A DNA stretch of 64,000 bases, from positions 376,194 to 440,193 of the forward strand of contig SZWC01000030.1 in the NCBI GenBank assembly GCA_023375785.1, read 5' to 3'. Positions 41,833 through 53,220 of this stretch are shown here, piece by piece. Position numbers and translations under genes: made by a program. This DNA comes from Penium margaritaceum (Eukaryota; Streptophyta; Zygnematophyceae; Desmidiales; Peniaceae). Position 1 is the first letter of the stretch; every line of letters starts with the position of its first letter. Under the pieces are notes generated by a model, which was not told where the DNA came from, did not search any database, and worked only from the letters and a program-made list of their open reading frames with translations.

Positions 41833-43500
41833 GGCTGGTGTGTGCTCCTTTGGCAACATGAATGTGGCCAAGGAGGTGCGCGACCGTCTCTTCATGGCGA
41901 AGTCTGACATGTCGCAGGTGGAGAAGGCGGATCTCGCATGGTACAAGGACTCAGGATGTACCAAGAGCCTCACACATCACAAGGAGTGGTTTACACAGCT
42001 GCTGTCAATTCCTCCCCGTTCTATCGCTATGGGTGATGATCGGGTGGTGTATGCTGAGGGGATTGTTATTGTGGAGATGTGGTTGGAGACNGGCTGGTGT
42101 GTGCTCCTTTGGCAACATGAATGTGGCCAAGGAGGTGCGCGACCGTCTCTTCATGGCGAAGTCTGACATGTCGCAGGTGGAGAAGGCGGATCTCGCATGG
42201 TACAAGGACTCAGGATGTACCAAGAGCCTCACACATCACAAGGAGTGGTTTACACAGCTGCTGTCAATTCCTCCCCGTTCTATCGCTATGGGTGATGATC
42301 GGGTGGTGTATGCTGAGGGGATTGTTATTGTGGAGATGTGGTTGGAGACCCCACGTGGCTTTGAAGTGGGAGTGTTCCATGGCGTGCTGTATGTATCTGA
42401 TGCTGCATTCAACCTCCTCTTAGTCTCCTCTTTTACAAACACAGGACTGCGTGTCATCTTCGATGATGACTATAGCTACATCCTCAACAAGGATACAGGA
42501 GAGGAGTTGGCCAGGTTGGTGAAGGGGAGTGACATGTACCGCCTGCTTGGTGCGACCAAGATCCCGCGTGAGCAAAGTCTTGCAGCAGTGGTGCAAGCAA
42601 CAGATGGCGAGATCTGGCATGCGCGCTACGGCCACATCGGCATGCGAGCCTTGCAACAGGTTCAAGCAAACAGATGGTACGCGACCTGCCTATCATCTCT
42701 TACTTTGAGCAGCAGTTGTGCATCCGCTGTTTGGAGGGGAAGCAGCAACGGGAGGCGTTATCTGGAGCAGGGGAGCATGCGAAGGAGGTGTTGGAGCTGG
42801 TCCACATAGACTTATGCGGACCGATGCACACCCAGAGCTTTGGAGGCTCTCGGTATTTCTTGACCTTCATTGATGATTTCAGCCGTTACACTGCAGTGAA
42901 CTTCCTTCCTTCCAAGGACCAGTGGTTTGACAGGTTCAAGGAGTTCAAGGCCATGGTGGAGAACCAGACTGGCAAAAAGATGAAGGCGCTGCACAGCGAT
43001 CGCGGTGGAGAGTACCTGAGCAAGGAGTTCTAGGACTACCTCGCAGCAGATGGCATCAAGGCGCAGCGTACCGCGCCGTACTCATCGTAGCAGAATGGTG
43101 TAGCAGAACGCGCCAACGGTACCATTCTGGAGTCGGCACGCTCCATGCTGCACGCGGCTCGACTGACCTACGACTTTTGGGCTGAGGCCGTGAGCACAGC
43201 GGTCTACATCAAGAACCGAGGTCCAACTAAGGCGCTGGAGCAGATGACGCCGTACAAGGCGTGGTTCGCCAAGAAACCGAGCTTGGGTCATCTCCGAGCA
43301 TTTGGCGGCTTGGCGCTCGTGCACGTGCCCAAAGAGAAGCGGCAGAAATGGGAAGCAAAGAGTGCGCAGATGCTGATGATTGGGTACGACGTGGCAAGCA
43401 AGGCCTATCGCCTCTACGAAAGGGATACAGGCCACGTCATCATCTCCATGGATGTTGTTTTCAACAAGAGCAACGTCATCGGCATCAACATTGTCTGTCA
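41833..43500 (+). pseudogene. Protease and integrase remnant of copia E
   Basis: Protease region (WYKDSGCTKSLTHHKEWFTQ) appears twice because 41833-42090 and 42092-42349 are the same 258 bp. The pre-integrase HARYGHIGMRALQQ (about 42615) follows, then the integrase core (DLCGPMHTQSFGGSRYFLTF, about 42810) and C-terminal part (MTPYKAWFAKKPSLGHLRAF, about 43240). The copy is broken. Confidence 0.85.
42091..42091. other. Assembly seam (single N) between identical 258-bp copies
   Basis: 41833-42090 and 42092-42349 look identical by eye and in direct order. This is the same pattern as at 18249 and 29849. Confidence 0.88.
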
Positions 43501-43529
43501 AGAGTAAGCAGAACCAGCAGCTGACGAGA

Positions 43530-45330
43530 CAGTGGGAGCAAAAATCCTTCCTCACCTAGACTCTCTTCATCCTTCCTTTACTGTGACAGAGGGAGAATCA
43601 TTCTACTCTCCCATGTCTGATGCAGCAGATACAATAGCCTCATTGGCAGAAGCAGAGGAGGGAGATGTAGTACCACCAGCAGTAGCAGTTGTGCCAGCAA
43701 CACCACGCGCGTCGCCCGCTAACGCTCCAGCATCAGGTCGTAGGTACCCTCTTAGGTTGTGTTACAAGCCTGGTGAGCGCGGCCATTTCTGGACGCTGCA
43801 GAAACCACAACAGATGAACGTTGCAGTTGCAGCGGATTCAGATGAGCCAACGTCATACAAGGAGGCCATGGCTGCACCGGATGCAGCACATTGGGCGCAA
43901 GCCGTACAGCAGGGGATATAGTCGCAGCTGGACAACGGCACGTGGGAGCTGACTGAGCGTAAGTTGATCAAGTGCAAGTGGGTCTTCAAGAAGAAGCGAG
44001 GAGTAGATGGTAACCTGGAAAAGCAAGAGGCGAGGCTGGTCGCCAAGGGCTACTCGCAGCAGGAAGGTATCGACTACACGAAAACGTTTGCCCCTTTTGC
44101 AAAGTTTGCCTCTGTGCGCACGCTCCTCTCTTATGCAGCAGCATAGGACTTCGAGATTCACCACATGGATACCAAGACGGAATTCTTGAATGGTGACTTG
44201 GAGGAGGAGATCTACATGGAGCAGCTGGAGGGGTTCGTCATGGATGGCCAGGAGGACCTGGTCTGCAAGCTGCACTAGTCGCTGTACGGCCTCAAGCAAG
44301 GGTCGCGTGCTTTGAACCAGAAGTTGGATGCGGCGTTGTAGTGCATGGGGTTTGAGCGTAGCGAGTGTGACTACAGCGTGTATCGTTGGCAGCATGAGCA
44401 TGAGATCCTCATCATCATTGTCTATGTGGATGACATGCTCCTCTTTCCAATAGCATGTCTGCACTATAGGAGTTCAAGGAGGCCATGGAAGAGCGCTTCC
44501 AGATGTCTGATCTCGGGGAGGCATCATACTTCCTCGGTATCCAGATCACGCGTGACCGCAAATCACGCTCTCTCTCACTGTAGCAGAGCCGCTACATCAA
44601 GGATGTCTTGGAGCGGTTCGGCATGGCAGAGGCCAAACCCATCGGCACGCCGCTGGAGACGCGGCAGTACCTCATGAGCTTCAGTGGAGAAGCAGATGCT
44701 ACCGAGCGGCAAAAGTACCAGAGCGCGGTCGGCAGTCTCATGTACCTGATGGTGGCAACCAGGCCAGACCTCGCACAAGCTGTGAGCATTGTGAGCCAGC
44801 ACATGGCTTATCCCGGACCACAGCACCAGAAGGAAGTGAAGCCGATCTTCCGCTACCTTGCTGGAATCATCAACGTCGGCATCACCTATAACGGCAACAA
44901 CAACAGCATCATCGGCTACACAGATGCAGATTGGGCTTCAAATCGTGAGACCCGCAAGTCCATGTCTAGACATGTATTTCTCATGAATGTAGGTGCCATC
45001 AGCTGGTGTAGCAAACGGAAGGTGGTCGTGGCCACCTCGAGTACAGAAGTTGAGTACGTCTCTCTCAGCTTTGGAGCCAAGAAAGCAGTCTGGCTCCAAC
45101 GTCTCATGGCGGAGATGAGTGGGAGTGTAGTAGTCCCAGTTCTTGTGCTTGTCGACAACCAGAGCGAAATCGCACTCGCCAAGAATCCTGAGCACCATGC
45201 ACGCACTAAGCACATTGACATCACATATCACTTCATCAGGCACATGGTGCAGGAGGGTACTATCAAGCTAGAGTTTACTCCAACTAGCAAGTAGGTCGCT
45301 GATTTCTGCACCAAGTTAGTGACCCGTGAG
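43530..45330 (+). pseudogene. RT and RNase H remnant of copia E
   Basis: Linker (TEGESFYSPMSDAAD), RT N-terminal part ([16 protein letters not shown], about 43967), IIIVYVDDMLL (about 44410-44440), connection (SAVGSLMYLMVATRPDLAQA, about 44725) and RNase H (IIGYTDADWASN, about 44910; EHHARTKHIDITYHFIRH, about 45190). The copy is broken. Confidence 0.86.
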
Positions 45331-45394
45331 AAGCAGCACTTCTGCATGAAGGCATGTGGACTCAGCCCACTCTGACTACCGCAAAGTGGGAGAT

Positions 45395-46130
45395 TGTTGG
45401 GAAAGGAGCCTTCCGACTCAGTTTCAGGTCCACAGGAGCAAGTTCCAGGAAAGCACCAGATGCCTGCTTTTATTGTCGATCGGACTTCACCATTGGAAAG
45501 ATTAGGTGGAAAAACATCCACGGTCCAAGTTTGAGGCTGATCCAACGGTCGGATGAAGACATATGAATTTTTTAAGTTTCGGGGGTCATAGACCACCGAT
45601 GTCTGGGTGGCCATGGGTGATGGCTCCATGCCTTAGCCTGGGAAAGGAAAAAGGCAAGAGGTCCAGGGTCAAGACCTGATGTGAGAAATATCCAAAAAGG
45701 TCCTTGGTCTTAGGATTGCCTTGTCAGAGTGTGTAGACTAGGATAAAGGTACCTCTCCTTGATTTTTAGGTGAGGTGAGATCCTTGTGTGCTAGCCATGG
45801 ACACATGGCGATTCTCCATGGGTTGGTGGGTTATGTGACCACTAGGAGTGTGCCATGAGAGCATTCTCTAGCTCTCTAGGTCGTGTGTGAGTGGTCAGCG
45901 TGATTGCTAGCCTGATTGCTAGTCTTGTGAGATTATGGATTCCAGTGTGTGAGCCTTAGCCTCCATGGCTAAGTGGTGTAGCTTGTGAGAGGGCTGACTT
46001 GCCCAAGCTCTAGCTCTATATGTACTCCATCATTTTGAGTGATTGAACAACCATTCTTCAGCACAAGTGACTCCCTTCCAATCACACATGCTCGCTGCTC
46101 CAAGTCTCCCTCTCTCATCCAGATCCAACA
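45395..46130 (+). repeat. 3' LTR of copia E
   Basis: 736 bp, preceded by the polypurine tract AAAGTGGGAGAT and followed by CTCAT (46131-46135). Confidence 0.93.
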
Positions 46131-46644
46131 CTCATGTGCTACACTGATGTTGATTGGGGAGGGAAAATCGATGCCAACAAATCAACCTCCGGCTTTTAAT
46201 GTATGTTGAATGGAGGTGCATTCAGTTGGGCAAGTCGCAAGCAAGAATCTGTCTCTTTGTCAACAGCTGAAGGTGAGCACATCGCCTTGGATGAGGTGTG
46301 TAAAAGATGCAGTGGCTACGAAGCTTGTTGTCTGAGATGAAGGCACCACAGGCAACAACGACGGTCATCAAGATTGACAACATGAGCGCCATTGACATTT
46401 CAAAGAACCCTGTCTTGTCTAGGTGCACAAAGCACATCGAGATCCGCTACCACTATACTAAAGACTTGGTCTACAAGCAGATAGTGGAACACGAGTATGT
46501 CGGTACCAAGCTCAACCGGGCTGACATGCTTACAAAACCACTGGACAAGGATCTCCACCAGGCGAGCAGGCAAGGTATCGGCATGGTGAACGCAAGTGAT
46601 GACAAATGATGATGGTCACTGACGCAAGGTGCAAGGGAGAAATT
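46131..46644 (+). mobile_element. Ty1/copia fossil D (family 2), RNase H remnant
   Basis: Resumes copia D after copia E: a CYTDVDWGG-type start, then PVLSRCTKHIEIRYHYTKDL and LNRADMLTKPLDKDLHQ (about 46400-46560), then a polypurine tract AAGGTGCAAGGGAGAAA. It is closely related to copia B at 25930-26448. The copy is broken and only its 3' end is present. Confidence 0.85.
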
Positions 46645-47296
46645 TGTTGAATGTTTTTGCCCCTTGTTCAGTGTTGTAGGACGGATCGCGAATTCTGTGC
46701 CCCTTGTGGAGATATGATCCCTAGGTCCATTGAAGTATGACTCAACTATGCTTTGTTTCTCGTTAGATGTGACCTGTGAGTACACCATGTAGTTGAGTGG
46801 TTACCTTGGCCATTTTGTTCATTTGGCCAAGTGAGAAGTCATGAGTTTGATCGCGGCCCTTTGCATACCTTGTTTGCTTTGTAAGCTTCCAAGAAAGAAA
46901 GTCTGTAGCTTCTTGGATGCTACATGGTCAGTTTGGCACATTGACACTAGGATGCTTATGTGTCAAGCCCAGAGTGCAAGTCTATTGGTGACGTGGCTGG
47001 TTCAAGCCACTTCCCAGGAATGTGCTTTTGAGTTCTAGGATAGGACAGACAGCTATAAAAGAACTTGTCTTGCATGTTGATCAATAACCCTTGCTTGATG
47101 CTCTCTTGCGTATTGATGACTTGAGCCCTTCTTGAGATGTAATGCTAAGGCATTAGTACTCTTGAAGATGAAGTGTATGCCTAACTGATTTTGAAGTGCA
47201 TGACACATGTCAACAAAGGAAGAAGGCCTGAAAACCTTAATGAGCTTTTTGGTTTTGCGGCTTCTCCGCCATAGGTGGTTAGCTCAGTAGTTAGCA
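46645..47296 (+). repeat. 3' LTR of copia D (family 2)
   Basis: About 652 bp, TGTTGAATGTTTTTGCC to GTAGTTAGCA, alignable to 26449-27101. TATA box CTATAAAAGAAC near 47053. The tRNA-like stretch at about 46785-46855 is conserved with copia B (GTTGAGTGGTTACC, hairpin CTTGGCCA/TGGCCAAG, GAGTTTGATC). The last bases (GTGGTTAGCTCAGTAGTTAG) also look like a tRNA D-arm. Confidence 0.75.
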
Positions 47297-47329
47297 ATTG
47301 TACCCCAAAGTCTCCGTATCCTCTTCATT

Positions 47330-49230
47330 ATCCACACATGGCAGCATCGGTGCGTACACGTTGGGCACAAACCGCCACTGCTAAAAGCTTGTCCGCCAAT
47401 GTCTCTTCCACCTCTCCTAATGGGTCCTCTTGGGCCGGCACTTCTTCTAGTATCCCTCTCACATGCCAGTTTCATCATCTGGCACCTCTTCCATCGGGAC
47501 ATCCTGGCTCTAGCTGGCTTCCTCCCCGGTCCGCCCTCTTACTATGCACTTCGATCTGCCTTCAGTATACCACCTCTGTGGCTACGACATGGTGATCACC
47601 AGCGTACTGACTACTTTGACGTCGGTCATTGAAATGACCGCAGTGCTGCTAAACACAGTCTATGGAATACACTCAGATCTCCTCCATCTTTTGATACAGA
47701 TGTGTGTTTATTTTAGGTATGTCTCCTCATACTACTTGTCAGGCAGATGAGGCACTCCGTGATGCTTCTATTGGGACTATCGTGGGAAAGCTACCTCTTG
47801 ATATCCCATGGATTGAGCATTAGTAGTCTATCTCATTGCCACATTCCCTTGTCATTTTTGGCTACTTGTCTCCACCCACTTCTAGCACAGTGTGTGTCAC
47901 TCCTGGTCTGCCATCTCCGCATACCGTCTCTAGTTTATGGCTCATTGACTCTGGCGATATGCACCAGACGACATCCAATCATTCTTCATTCATCTCACTT
48001 TGTCCTGTTTTCTTGGTTCACTTTCTTTGTACTAGCTCATTGAATCGGTGTTTTATGTTTTGTTGGTCACAGTGGGACCTGATTCTGCAAGATGTGTTGA
48101 GCATGCCTCATCTCATCTCAAAGTCAGCCTACTCTCCGTGACCACCCTCAATGATCATGGTATTTACTTCATTTCTAGCGGAGGCATTCCTACTATCTCT
48201 TGCAGTCCTCTAGTTGTGTCATGCTCCGTGGCCTTTGTTGTGATTGTTTGTTCCATGTACCTCTCCCCCTTCCTATGTCTTTTGTTACCTGTACTCTCAT
48301 TCACACTACACAATCCATGTCCCGTGAGCACACGCTACTTCTGCATCGCCACTTGTGTCACATCTTCATTGCTAACATTGAAAGCCTCCATTGAATTTTC
48401 TTTGTCCACCTCAACCCTTTCTTGTTCTCTCCTACTTGTACATATGACTGTCTTGGCTCTGCTCAAGGCAAGATGCACAATAATTTCTTTTCTTCCCCTT
48501 ATCATGTCACTTTCCATCCTCTTGACCTCGTGCATTCCGATGTCATTGGCACTCTCTCCCATGACTTCCTTGGTGGTGTTGGCCCCTACGCGCTATGTCT
48601 CATTGATGACTTCTCTCGCTTTCTTTGGGTCATTTCCTTGGCCCGCAAATGTCACGGGACTGAATTGCTGAACGACTGGCTTCCCCATATTGAGCGTGGT
48701 AATTAGGACAAGCTCTTCGTCTTTAGCTCAAACCGTGGTGATGAGTTCTTTGGTCCCAATTATTGTCTTCTCATGTCTTGTAGTTTGAGATTGGAGTCCT
48801 CTCCTCCCTCTAAAATCCTGCAGACTGAGGTCTTTAAACACAAAAACTACACTCATACCAATGGTTTCTGGCCCCCTCTGTCTAAGTCCGGGCTTCCCCC
48901 TTCTTTGTGTTTAAGATCATGACGTACAAAAAGTGGTAATGGAATTGCACTCCACTCTCTTGTGACATCACTCCCTACAAATATTGGCATGGTCACCGCT
49001 CTGATATTTGGCTCACTCATGTCTAGGGCTGTGTCACTGCTGTTAGGCTCCCTAATGTCCTCTAGGAAGGCACATTGTCTAGCTGTCGTCGCCTTTTTCT
49101 CTTCCTTCTCGTCTTTGCCCAATCCAAAGCCTGGTATGCCTCTTGTTCTTGTGTCACTCAATCTTGTGGCACCCTCTTCTTTGAGTTTTTTTTTGGCATG
49201 ATCTTGATCGTCTAGCCTCTGCTTGCCCCT
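47330..49230 (+). mobile_element. Ty1/copia fossil H, gag-protease-integrase remnant
   Basis: A separate copia lineage, plus strand, without recognised LTRs. A protease signature WLIDSGDMHQTT lies at about 47938-47975. A pre-integrase HRHLCHIF follows at about 48340, then an integrase core LDLVHSDVIG...YALCLIDDFSRFLWV at about 48515-48640, and an integrase C-terminal region to about 49110. RT was not found downstream. It is heavily broken and the boundaries are approximate. Confidence 0.7.
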
Positions 49231-49821
49231 CACTCTTGTTTGGAGGTGATTCCTCTTCGGATGTCACTCTGGTTCCTTATTCTAATAAGGGCAATGGTTT
49301 CCCAACCACTATGGATGAAACCATTTTTTCTCCTCATGCTTCCTCTCACTGTTGATTCCTGTTCCCTTGAGTTCCCTTATGTTTCATCGGTGTTGCTTAA
49401 ATTTACTCCCATTGACCTATTTGTCATGTCCCGTGATTCTCCTTCTCTCCTACCCAAGGCACACATCCCTGATCGTGGCCTTGAGTGTGCAGGGCTTGCT
49501 GACATATATAGTGTAAGCCAAGTGCCATGAGCGGATGTGGGGAGGGAAGCAAGTACACGGGTGATGGGAAGCGAGCAATCGTGCTAACCCCCACCAGTGT
49601 GCTTGCTTCCTCATCACAGCATTGGCTTGTCCCACCTGGCTTCTATATGCCATTACCTTTCCTGGAATTTGGTGATCTATTTGGATCCCTTTGTTAAGAT
49701 TGAGCTACTATGTACCAGTTGAATTTCAACCTAATATTGTCCGAGTCAAGAACCAGGGATAGATCACACTGGCATAGTCCAAATCCAGACCCGCAATTGT
49801 TGTAGAATGCAGGTTTTGGAC
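49231..49821. other. Unassigned spacer
   Basis: No gene recognised. The left part may be the integrase-RT linker of copia H (Pro/Ser-rich frames). 49500-49660 contains GTGCCATGAGCGGATGTGGGG-like sequence with no family assignment. Confidence 0.3.
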
Positions 49822-50115
49822 TCAAGAGTCGTTCACCCTCGAGAATAGGAGAAGCACCGGCGAGTCTTGCTCGCTCGCTGACAGAAGAGCTCCAGCAGCA
49901 AGCCTCACCTTGTCGAGCTCCTTGTCATCACTATGCAAGGCAAGTTCCTTATGCATGGCCACAATGAGATCCCAGCAGGATTTTAGCTCATTTACCACCA
50001 GTTTCAACATATGTTTTTGCTTTTGAACCCTCTTGATGGTATCATAGCACTGTTCAGGCCATGTAAGAGGTCCATAGGGGCAGTTCTTAGCAAAAATGGT
50101 GGCATTTGAAGCCAA
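49822..50115 (-). CDS. Unrecognised possible host exon (about 97 codons)
   Basis: The longest coherent non-element frame in the window. It contains CPYGPLTWPEQCYDTIKRVQ, KHMLKLVVNELKSCWDLIVA and DKELDKVRLAAGALLSASEQ and ends SPVLLLFSRVNDS. It looks strongly helical with a mixed charge pattern, unlike the retroelement proteins around it. The start is uncertain: upstream on the minus strand the frame closes within about 30 bases, so this may be an internal or last exon. I cannot name a family. It lies between copia H and the LTR of copia I. Confidence 0.4.
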   Translation of the reverse strand: MASNATIFAKNCPYGPLTWPEQCYDTIKRVQKQKHMLKLVVNELKSCWDLIVAMHKELALHSDDKELDKVRLAAGALLSASEQDSPVLLLFSRVNDS

Positions 50116-50223
50116 TACAAAAGTTGATCCACGCGACTACCGCAATAAGAGGCTGCGTATATCACTATGGCATGTTCAAAAACATTCCCTAGACTGCTCA
50201 AAGATAGTAGAGGCAGCAGAAGA
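50116..50223. other. Short spacer abutting copia I
   Basis: 108 bp between the possible exon and the copia I LTR. The 5-mer at 50219-50223 is GAAGA. It may be upstream exon or intron sequence of the same host gene interrupted by copia I; no matching sequence was found beyond copia I. Confidence 0.3.
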
Positions 50224-51150
50224 TGTTGAAAAATTGTCCCTCTGCATGCCCAAGTGTGGCGTCGAGAGGCGCCGACGAGCCACTATAAAGTGTTAACACC
50301 GCTCCGGCGGATCTGGCGACTCGAAAAATGCTCGGACCCTAAAATGAAGGAGTGTCCCGTAACATTGACAAGTCGCTAATCCGGTGGAGGTTCTTTCACA
50401 GGAATCGGACAAGTATCGAGGGAGATATGGCCTTCTAAACTTGGGATATATCCAGCGGCTCTAGGAGCTGGCTGCGACTCAAAATCAGGTCGATAATCGA
50501 CCGGATAGAGTAACAACATTACCATCGGAAGAAAGTTCTTCCATAGGCCTGCCAAGGTGTCCGGTGGCTAATCCACCTGATCCGGGGAATCATCCACCGG
50601 ATCAAGTAGTGCATGTTGGTACTCAGGGACTTGGCCAAAAACCTGGCTCGACGTCTGAAACTCTGTAGTACGTTTTGTTACTCAGGGACTTGGTCAAAAT
50701 TCTGACTGCAGGTCCGCAGACACCCCATCATCAAACGCGACCCAAAAGTGGGGAAGGTGGGTGGAAACAGTGCAAGGGATCCCAATACCATGTGCAATGG
50801 GATATGCGCCTTGGGAAAGGCGCTTCGCAAGTGAAGGAAGGCGTCACGGCGAGTGGCGGCATCAGGCTTCTATGGTGGGTAAGACCTTCGCTTCGGCAAG
50901 CAAAAGTTGCACTACGCTTGGCACAATCGCATACGGTTTGGTACATTGAAGAGCTCATGACTAGCCCTATAAATGTTGTGATCATGTCCAAGCTAAAAAA
51001 ATAACACAAAAAGTACGGTATTCCCTTCGCAAACTGACATTTTCTAAACTCCTGCTCACATAGCGTGAGGTGACCAAAAAGCTCACGCTCAGCCTTAGAT
51101 TTGCCCAAAACAGTAGACGTGAACCATTAGCGTCTATCACACCAACGTCA
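50224..51150 (+). repeat. 5' LTR of copia I (right border approximate)
   Basis: Starts TGTTGAAAAATTGTCCC with GAGGCGCCGACGAGCC nearby, matching 55586-55660. It contains a TATA-like CCTATAAATG near 50968 and a two-copy direct repeat with about 60-bp period (TACTCAGGGACTTGG at 50620 and 50679). It also has several CCGGTGGATTAGC-type inverted words. Confidence 0.55.
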
Positions 51151-51249
51151 GGACCACATCCACGTAGATCTCATCCTGATAAAGGGTTATGGGTCCACGG
51201 GTCTGATAGCCTCCATCGTTCATGTCTTTTGTAGCACACGCGATGGTCG

Positions 51250-52120
51250 CATTGGACGTCGCCGTGAAGTTCCAAGAACTTGTCGGAGTAGCAGCTGCAT
51301 ACATGGTGTAGAAGGAGACACAGCCCATTCAAAATTATGCAGGCGACCCAAGTTTTGGTCTATGGAGGTGGCAGTTCGAAGTGCAGCTCTCACATAAGGG
51401 ATGGCTGGATGTCATGTTGGAAAAGGAGGTCCTCTCAGAGGTGACTGCTACGGATACAAAGAAGCAGGCCTTAAAAAAGAAGAACACGGAGCCGCTCATG
51501 CTCCAGGTGCCTAGGATAGCCGAGGCGCAATGGGGCTTCTTCCAGGGCTGCAAGCTAGCAACTGAAGCTTGGAAAAAGCTCTAAGCCATCCACCAATCCA
51601 AGTCGCTCGCGAAAAAAATCTTTTGGATGTAGCGGCTCCTCACAGTGAGAATCGACAAGGGAGATGATGTCATCTCTGCCATGCAGCAGATCGAATCGCT
51701 CGCCTTGCAATGCAACACCATGGGGTGGAAGATCGACACACAGTTGCAGGCGACCGCCCTCATGGCCGCACCTAACAGGCGGAGCCCACTCATGACCGTC
51801 CTTAGAGGATGGTCGGAGGACAAGCTCGCCTATGGCCCGGTCGTAGAGTACATGCGCAACGAGGCGCAACACTAGAGCTGCGGGGAGTCCTTCACTTCCT
51901 CATCGGCCCTCGTCACCAAAACGGATGGTGGCCAAAGCATGGGCCGAGGAAGTGGCACAAAGGATGGCAGAAAGAAGGGCGCCAAGAGAGTTGCGTGCCG
52001 CAATTGCGAACAAGAGGGGCATTGGGCCCGTAAGTGCCCGGGGGAGGCAAAGACCGGCGGCAAAACAACAAGGGAAGGTCGCTCCTCATGGCAACAAGAA
52101 CCACTTCCTTAAGAAGGCCA
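51250..52120 (+). pseudogene. Gag remnant of copia I
   Basis: Gag N-terminal part (YAGDPSFGLWRWQFEVQLSH, about 51335-51395), a central helical part (IDKGDDVISAMQQIESLALQ; PLMTVLRGWSEDKLAYGP) and a CCHC zinc knuckle CRNCEQEGHWARKCP at about 51993-52040. It differs from family 1 and family 2 Gag. Broken. Confidence 0.8.
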
Positions 52121-53220
52121 ATAAGCACTGTCTGGATTGCGGGGCCGAGCAGCACACCCAAGTTGAGAAGGTAGGGTTCGTCACCTAAAAGAAGTCCTCC
52201 AAGTTAATGGTGGTCGCGAATGACAAAGTGGAGCTGGCCAAGGTGACGTGGAGGTGGAAGTCGTAGTACGAAGTAAGAAGAAGCTATGTACAAGTCATGA
52301 TGTGTAGCACGTCCCCGGCCTTGCTGACATTTTGAGTATCACCCACTTGATGGACAAGGGATATGAGGTGCTCTTTCGCACGAAAGGCATAGTGGTACGC
52401 ATTGACGGTGACGGCGAGGCCCTGCTGGAGGCGAAGCGCGAGGGCAGTCTCTACATCGTAGAGACTAAGGTGGTCCCCGCGGCATCTAACGCAACAGACT
52501 TACAAGAGCGCGTGGTCAACATGGCCAAGGGAAGAAGCGCTAATCTGGAGCTCTAACACCGACGTTTGGGGCATTCAGCACTCGCAACCGTTAAGGAGAT
52601 GGCAAAGCGCAACATGGTGCGCGGCCTCGTCATTGACGGTGCAGACAGGAGAGCAGATGTAGTAGCTCACAAAACGTACGAGCCTTGCATTTTGGGCAAG
52701 GCATGTCGCAAGCTGTTCAATGAGAAGGAGGCTTGTGCCAAGGACCGGCCGGAGGTCGTGCACAACGACGTGTGCATACCGTTCAAAATGCCGTCAAATA
52801 GCGGCTTGAGATACTTCGACACCTTCATTGACCGCTGTAGTAGAAAACTCTATGTGTACTTGATGAAGCGAAAAGGCAAGGTCCTTGACCGGCTGAAGGA
52901 GTACGTCGTAGCGATGGAGAGGCAGACTGGCCGGAAGGTCAAAGTGCTACATACCGACAATGGCATAGAGTACGTGGGCTACAACGGGTGGATGAAGCAG
53001 GAAAGCATCAGGTGGGAACCGAGTACGCCGTACTCGCCACAGTCTAACGGAGTGGCAGAGCGGGCGATACAGACACTGCTTAACATGGTGCAGACCATGA
53101 TTGTGGATGCGGGTTTGCCACGAGGATTATGGGTGGAGACTCTACGTACAACGAGCTTCACCATCAACCTCATCCCAACAGTAGTGCTGAAGGGTGAGGG
53201 CGGCTGCAAGACGTAGTACC
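52121..53220 (+). pseudogene. Protease and integrase remnant of copia I
   Basis: Protease-like HCLDCGAEQHTQ near 52130 and ADILSITHLMDKGYEVLF near 52320. Pre-integrase GHSALATVKEMAKRNMVRGL is near 52569 and the integrase core lies at 52740-53130 (EVVHNDVCIPFKMPSNSG, RKVKVLHTDNGIEYV, TPYSPQSNGVAERAIQTLLN). The integrase stays open for about 215 codons. The copy is broken. Confidence 0.83.

Larger units (their letters stand above)
39500..46130 (+). mobile_element. Ty1/copia fossil E (family 1), with both LTRs
   Basis: Plus-strand element with an exact CTCAT duplication, inserted in the RNase H region of copia D. It has 5' LTR, primer-binding site, leader, gag, pol, polypurine tract and 3' LTR. 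LTR divergence by eye is about 6-8%. The 6631-bp length includes a 258-bp duplicated seam around the N at 42091. The coding region is broken by roughly ten changes. Confidence 0.94.

Noticed and set aside
47250-47300. tRNA gene at the end of the family 2 LTR
   Set aside because: D-arm-like sequence only; no acceptor stem, anticodon arm or T-arm could be placed.
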